Assembly: GCF_000003605.2 (NCBI RefSeq)
Contig: NW_003116950.1
Location: 87,477-123,161, forward strand
Direction of reading: 5' to 3'
From: Saccoglossus kowalevskii
Lineage: Eukaryota; Hemichordata; Enteropneusta; Harrimaniidae
DNA length: 35,685 bases
Below, piece by piece: positions 33,601-35,685 of this stretch (positions within the stretch are counted from its first letter, which is position 1; the number at the start of each line of letters is the position of its first letter). The position numbers and the translations under genes are program-made. Below the pieces are notes generated by a model. That model did not search any database. It was given only the letters and a program-made list of their open reading frames with translations, and had not been told where the DNA came from.

Positions 33601-35670
33601 TTTTTTAACATTGTCATTAAAACCAATATAAAATTATGTTTATTTGGTCCAAAGTTATCAAAAAATCAGATCAATGAATTTTGGTAAAATGAAAACATAT
33701 GAAAATGAGATATTACAGAATTAATGGAATAGTATTCTTGTACAGATTGACTACATGCCATCAGACCACATAGCTGCAGGCAAACAACAAATCAGAAATT
33801 AGAATACACAACAATAGTATGAGTATAAAAGGTGAGTTCTGATTGGTCCATTGTGTTATATGGTACTGAAGTTATATGTGAAATGAAATATTTATTGATT
33901 TACTGATTTGAATGAGATTTATTATTATATTTACATCTGTTGGTAATACATTGCCTTCAAATTCCAGATTTATGACAGCAACTGACACTTGTTGAATTTC
34001 TTGTAAAAGCTTTGATAAAATATTATGGTTAGAAGGAAGTAATCCCGATAAAACTGTAGGAAAAACCAAAAACAGGAATCAAATGAAATGAAAATACCAG
34101 TCAAATATTCTACTTGCATGGACACATATCAAAGACCTTTACAAAATAATTCAGGGTATGTATACTTACCTGTAGCAGGTACTGCACTGATGACATGGTC
34201 TGCTGTGTAGCAGTTGTCTTTGGTTGTAACCTGTGTAGAAGAAATAACACAGTAATGTTGAATGCTTCATTTTGATTGGTGGAAACAGTATTTATAATTG
34301 GGCAGTCTCAGCCATGTGAAGGTGTACTGCAGGATGTATAATTTGATGTATAGTTAATAATCGCGAAAAAAACACAAAAAATGCACTCAGGCATAACAAG
34401 TTGATATCAACCTCTGCTACACTGCTACATTCCCCGTACTGCTTTCATACATACTTTTTATTTCCAATAATAAACTCATAAATCATGTTCAGAATGTACT
34501 AAGTACGGGTTAAGATTTAAGTAAATTATGTATACTGGCTGGCTAGTTCAGATTACATTCACACACAGGAGGAAATAACTGCTAGCATAGATAAGGTATG
34601 CCAAAACTTGTTAGAAATATACAAATATTTCAACTATGATTACCAAATACAGTAACTAGCAAGGAATACATATTACCTCTACAGTTAAAAAATCAATACC
34701 AAAGAGTGGCAGAATAATAGGAAGTAGTACAGAATACGATGGTCAGTTCATTTTTTTTTTCAAGAACAATGTCCCTAGATGTGATTGCATTGATTGTCAT
34801 GTCACAAATGGCATACCAAAATGAATACTTAATATGATTATAATAATAGATCTTCCAAATGAAAATGAAATACAATAGCGTTTGGGCACATAGCCTGTGC
34901 TAAGCATTCACACACACTTTGTTAGCCTGTGCTAAGCATTCACACACACTTTGTTAGCCTGTGCTAAGCATTCACACACACTTTGTTAGCCTGTGCTAAG
35001 CATTCACACACACTTTGTTAGCCTGTGCTAAGCATTCACACACACTTTGTTAGCCTGTGCTAAGCATTCACACACACTTTGTTAGCCTGTGCTAAGCATT
35101 CACACACACTTTGTTAGCCTGTGCTAAGCATTCACACACACTTTGTTAGCCTGTGCTAAGCATTCACACACACTTTGTTAGCCTGTGCTAAGCATTCACA
35201 CACACTTTGTTAGCCTGTGCTAAGCATTCACACACACTTTGTTAGTCTGCGCTAAGCATTGTGTTGACACAATAAGAAAATAGTTCCAACCACTTTTCCA
35301 ATAGTTCCACGCATGGTATGTGTCAGATCGGTTGGTTTGCAGTGATCTGCGTGTCAATGCCATGCCAAGAGTTTCAAAGCCCATTCATGCATATTTTCTA
35401 ACATTTTGGACTAACATTTTTTACCTCTTAAGCCCATGCTAAAGAGCTGTGCATGAGCGCAACTATAGTATATTACCTTAATTGTATTATTATCTGTAAA
35501 CTCTAATTGTTTACACTGGTTTTGTTTGATAATCTCAACACCATGCTGTGTCATAAGAGTGTCAGTTAATTTGTCTGTCAGTGTCTGCAGTCCTCCCTGC
35601 AATGTCCATACGGGCCATCTCTCTTTCTTGGCTTGCTTCACTAATGCACAGTTGCTCTCAGACTTGGCTT
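30659..35670 (-). CDS. PPOX: protoporphyrinogen oxidase, C-terminal part, six exons
   Basis: An FAD enzyme of the mitochondrial inner membrane that oxidises protoporphyrinogen IX to protoporphyrin IX, the penultimate step of heme synthesis. Minus-strand exons in coding order are 35477-35670, 34170-34230, 33935-34053, 32036-32149, 31295-31487 and 30659-30786. All have GT/AG borders and phases that join without a break. The order of motifs follows animal PPOX: RWPVWTLQGGLQTLTDKL, ADHVISAVPAT, VSVAVINLEFEG, GFGYLIPS and LGVIYDSCTFPQ, MMGGHW, IHKDAIPQYRVGHF, and the C-terminal GVSVNDCIYNGRRTAEKLL before TAA (30659-30661). About 269 residues are visible, a little over half of the usual ~480. The N-terminal FAD-binding part lies beyond the window. 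The first listed exon probably begins at the tattcag acceptor (base 35671), but it could run to the window edge. No disabling change was seen. Confidence 0.95.
31125..31155 (+). repeat. family A MITE, solo end fragment
   Basis: GGTAAAATGACTAGTTTTCA then CTGGGTTTTAA matches only the left terminus of family A. It lies in the last PPOX intron. Confidence 0.6.
31536..31742. repeat. MITE family A, copy 3
   Basis: A full-length copy from TACTGTAAAATGACTAATTT to CCTTTTACAGTA, in the 548-base PPOX intron, with the same orientation as the copies at 10.7 and 19.2 kb. Confidence 0.85.
32195..32385. repeat. MITE family C, copy 1
   Basis: It starts TACTGTAAACTCTGTATTAG and contains ATGCGGCTTCTATTAGAGCA. 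It is the reverse complement of 33094-33278 over nearly its full length, and it ends directly against a family B copy. Confidence 0.8.
32386..32564. repeat. MITE family B, copy 1
   Basis: It runs from TACTGTAAATACTTTATTTT to AAGTACATGTACTGTA and is palindromic, with TCGCTC and GCGAAAAT blocks. Its last bases overlap the first bases of copy 2. Confidence 0.8.
32559..32736. repeat. MITE family B, copy 2
   Basis: It runs from TACTGTAAAATACTTTATTT to AAAGTATTTCACAGTA, with inverted repeats of about 40 bases (CGCTTGGAATTAATTTTTGC against GAAAATTAATTCCAGC). Confidence 0.85.
33094..33278. repeat. MITE family C, copy 2
   Basis: It starts TACCGTAAAATCTGCATTAG and contains TAGATGCTCTAATAGAAGCC. Inverted relative to copy 1, about 700 bases away, in the same 1785-base PPOX intron. 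Confidence 0.8.
34891..35258 (+). repeat. 32-bp minisatellite, 11 identical copies plus a partial
   Basis: The unit begins TAGCCTGTGCTAAGCATT and continues with a CA run and CTTTGT. Eleven copies at exact 32-base spacing (34891 to 35242) show no differences that I can see. A variant partial unit (TAGTCTGCGCTAAGCATT) closes the array. It lies wholly in the 1246-base PPOX intron between the first two visible exons. Confidence 0.97.
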
Positions 35671-35685
35671 CTGAATAAAACAACA

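Noticed and set aside
34891-35258. CRISPR-like regular spacing
   Set aside because: The 32-base period is a plain tandem repeat with no spacers, in the intron of an animal gene.

Overview
The window is animal nuclear DNA: AT-rich, intron-containing, with long non-coding stretches full of short palindromic repeats. Gene content suggests a marine invertebrate, either a lophotrochozoan or an invertebrate deuterostome. It includes a METTL24-type methyltransferase, a TRIM-NHL gene with a RING-less NHL relative, and a spliced protoporphyrinogen oxidase. The species cannot be fixed from this sequence.

Layout. (1) 1-2.9 kb: flank with a doubtful minus-strand exon, a MITE copy and a small tandem repeat. 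(2) 2.93-5.64 kb, plus strand: last four visible exons of a METTL24-like methyltransferase; the first intron holds a roughly 570-bp inverted-repeat element and a MITE follows the stop. (3) 8.57-10.54 kb, minus strand: a TRIM-NHL gene (RING, two B-boxes, coiled coil, NHL propeller) whose last two NHL repeats are cut off by a one-base frameshift. (4) 10.7-21 kb: no supported gene; MITEs, direct repeats, a degenerate tandem array and a CACTA pentanucleotide array. (5) 21.16-22.06 kb, minus strand: an NHL-only gene whose C-terminal repeats closely resemble those of the TRIM gene. (6) 22.1-30.5 kb: no supported coding gene; a GC-rich palindromic element, MITEs, a tRNA-like relic and direct repeats. 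(7) 30.66-35.67 kb, minus strand: the last six exons of PPOX, with introns packed with MITEs and a perfect 32-bp minisatellite.

There is no sign that the genes form one pathway. PPOX is heme biosynthesis, the methyltransferase family has no assigned substrate that I know of, and the two NHL genes look like a local duplication. The most distinctive non-genic pattern is that at least four MITE families with different interiors share the terminus TACTGTAAAA, which suggests one transposase source, and that members of two families sit end to end in one PPOX intron. I found no convincing new multi-gene system. The best leads are the frameshifted TRIM gene, its RING-less paralogue and the shared-terminus MITE group. 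All exon limits come from reading splice signals and protein similarity by eye; no search was run.
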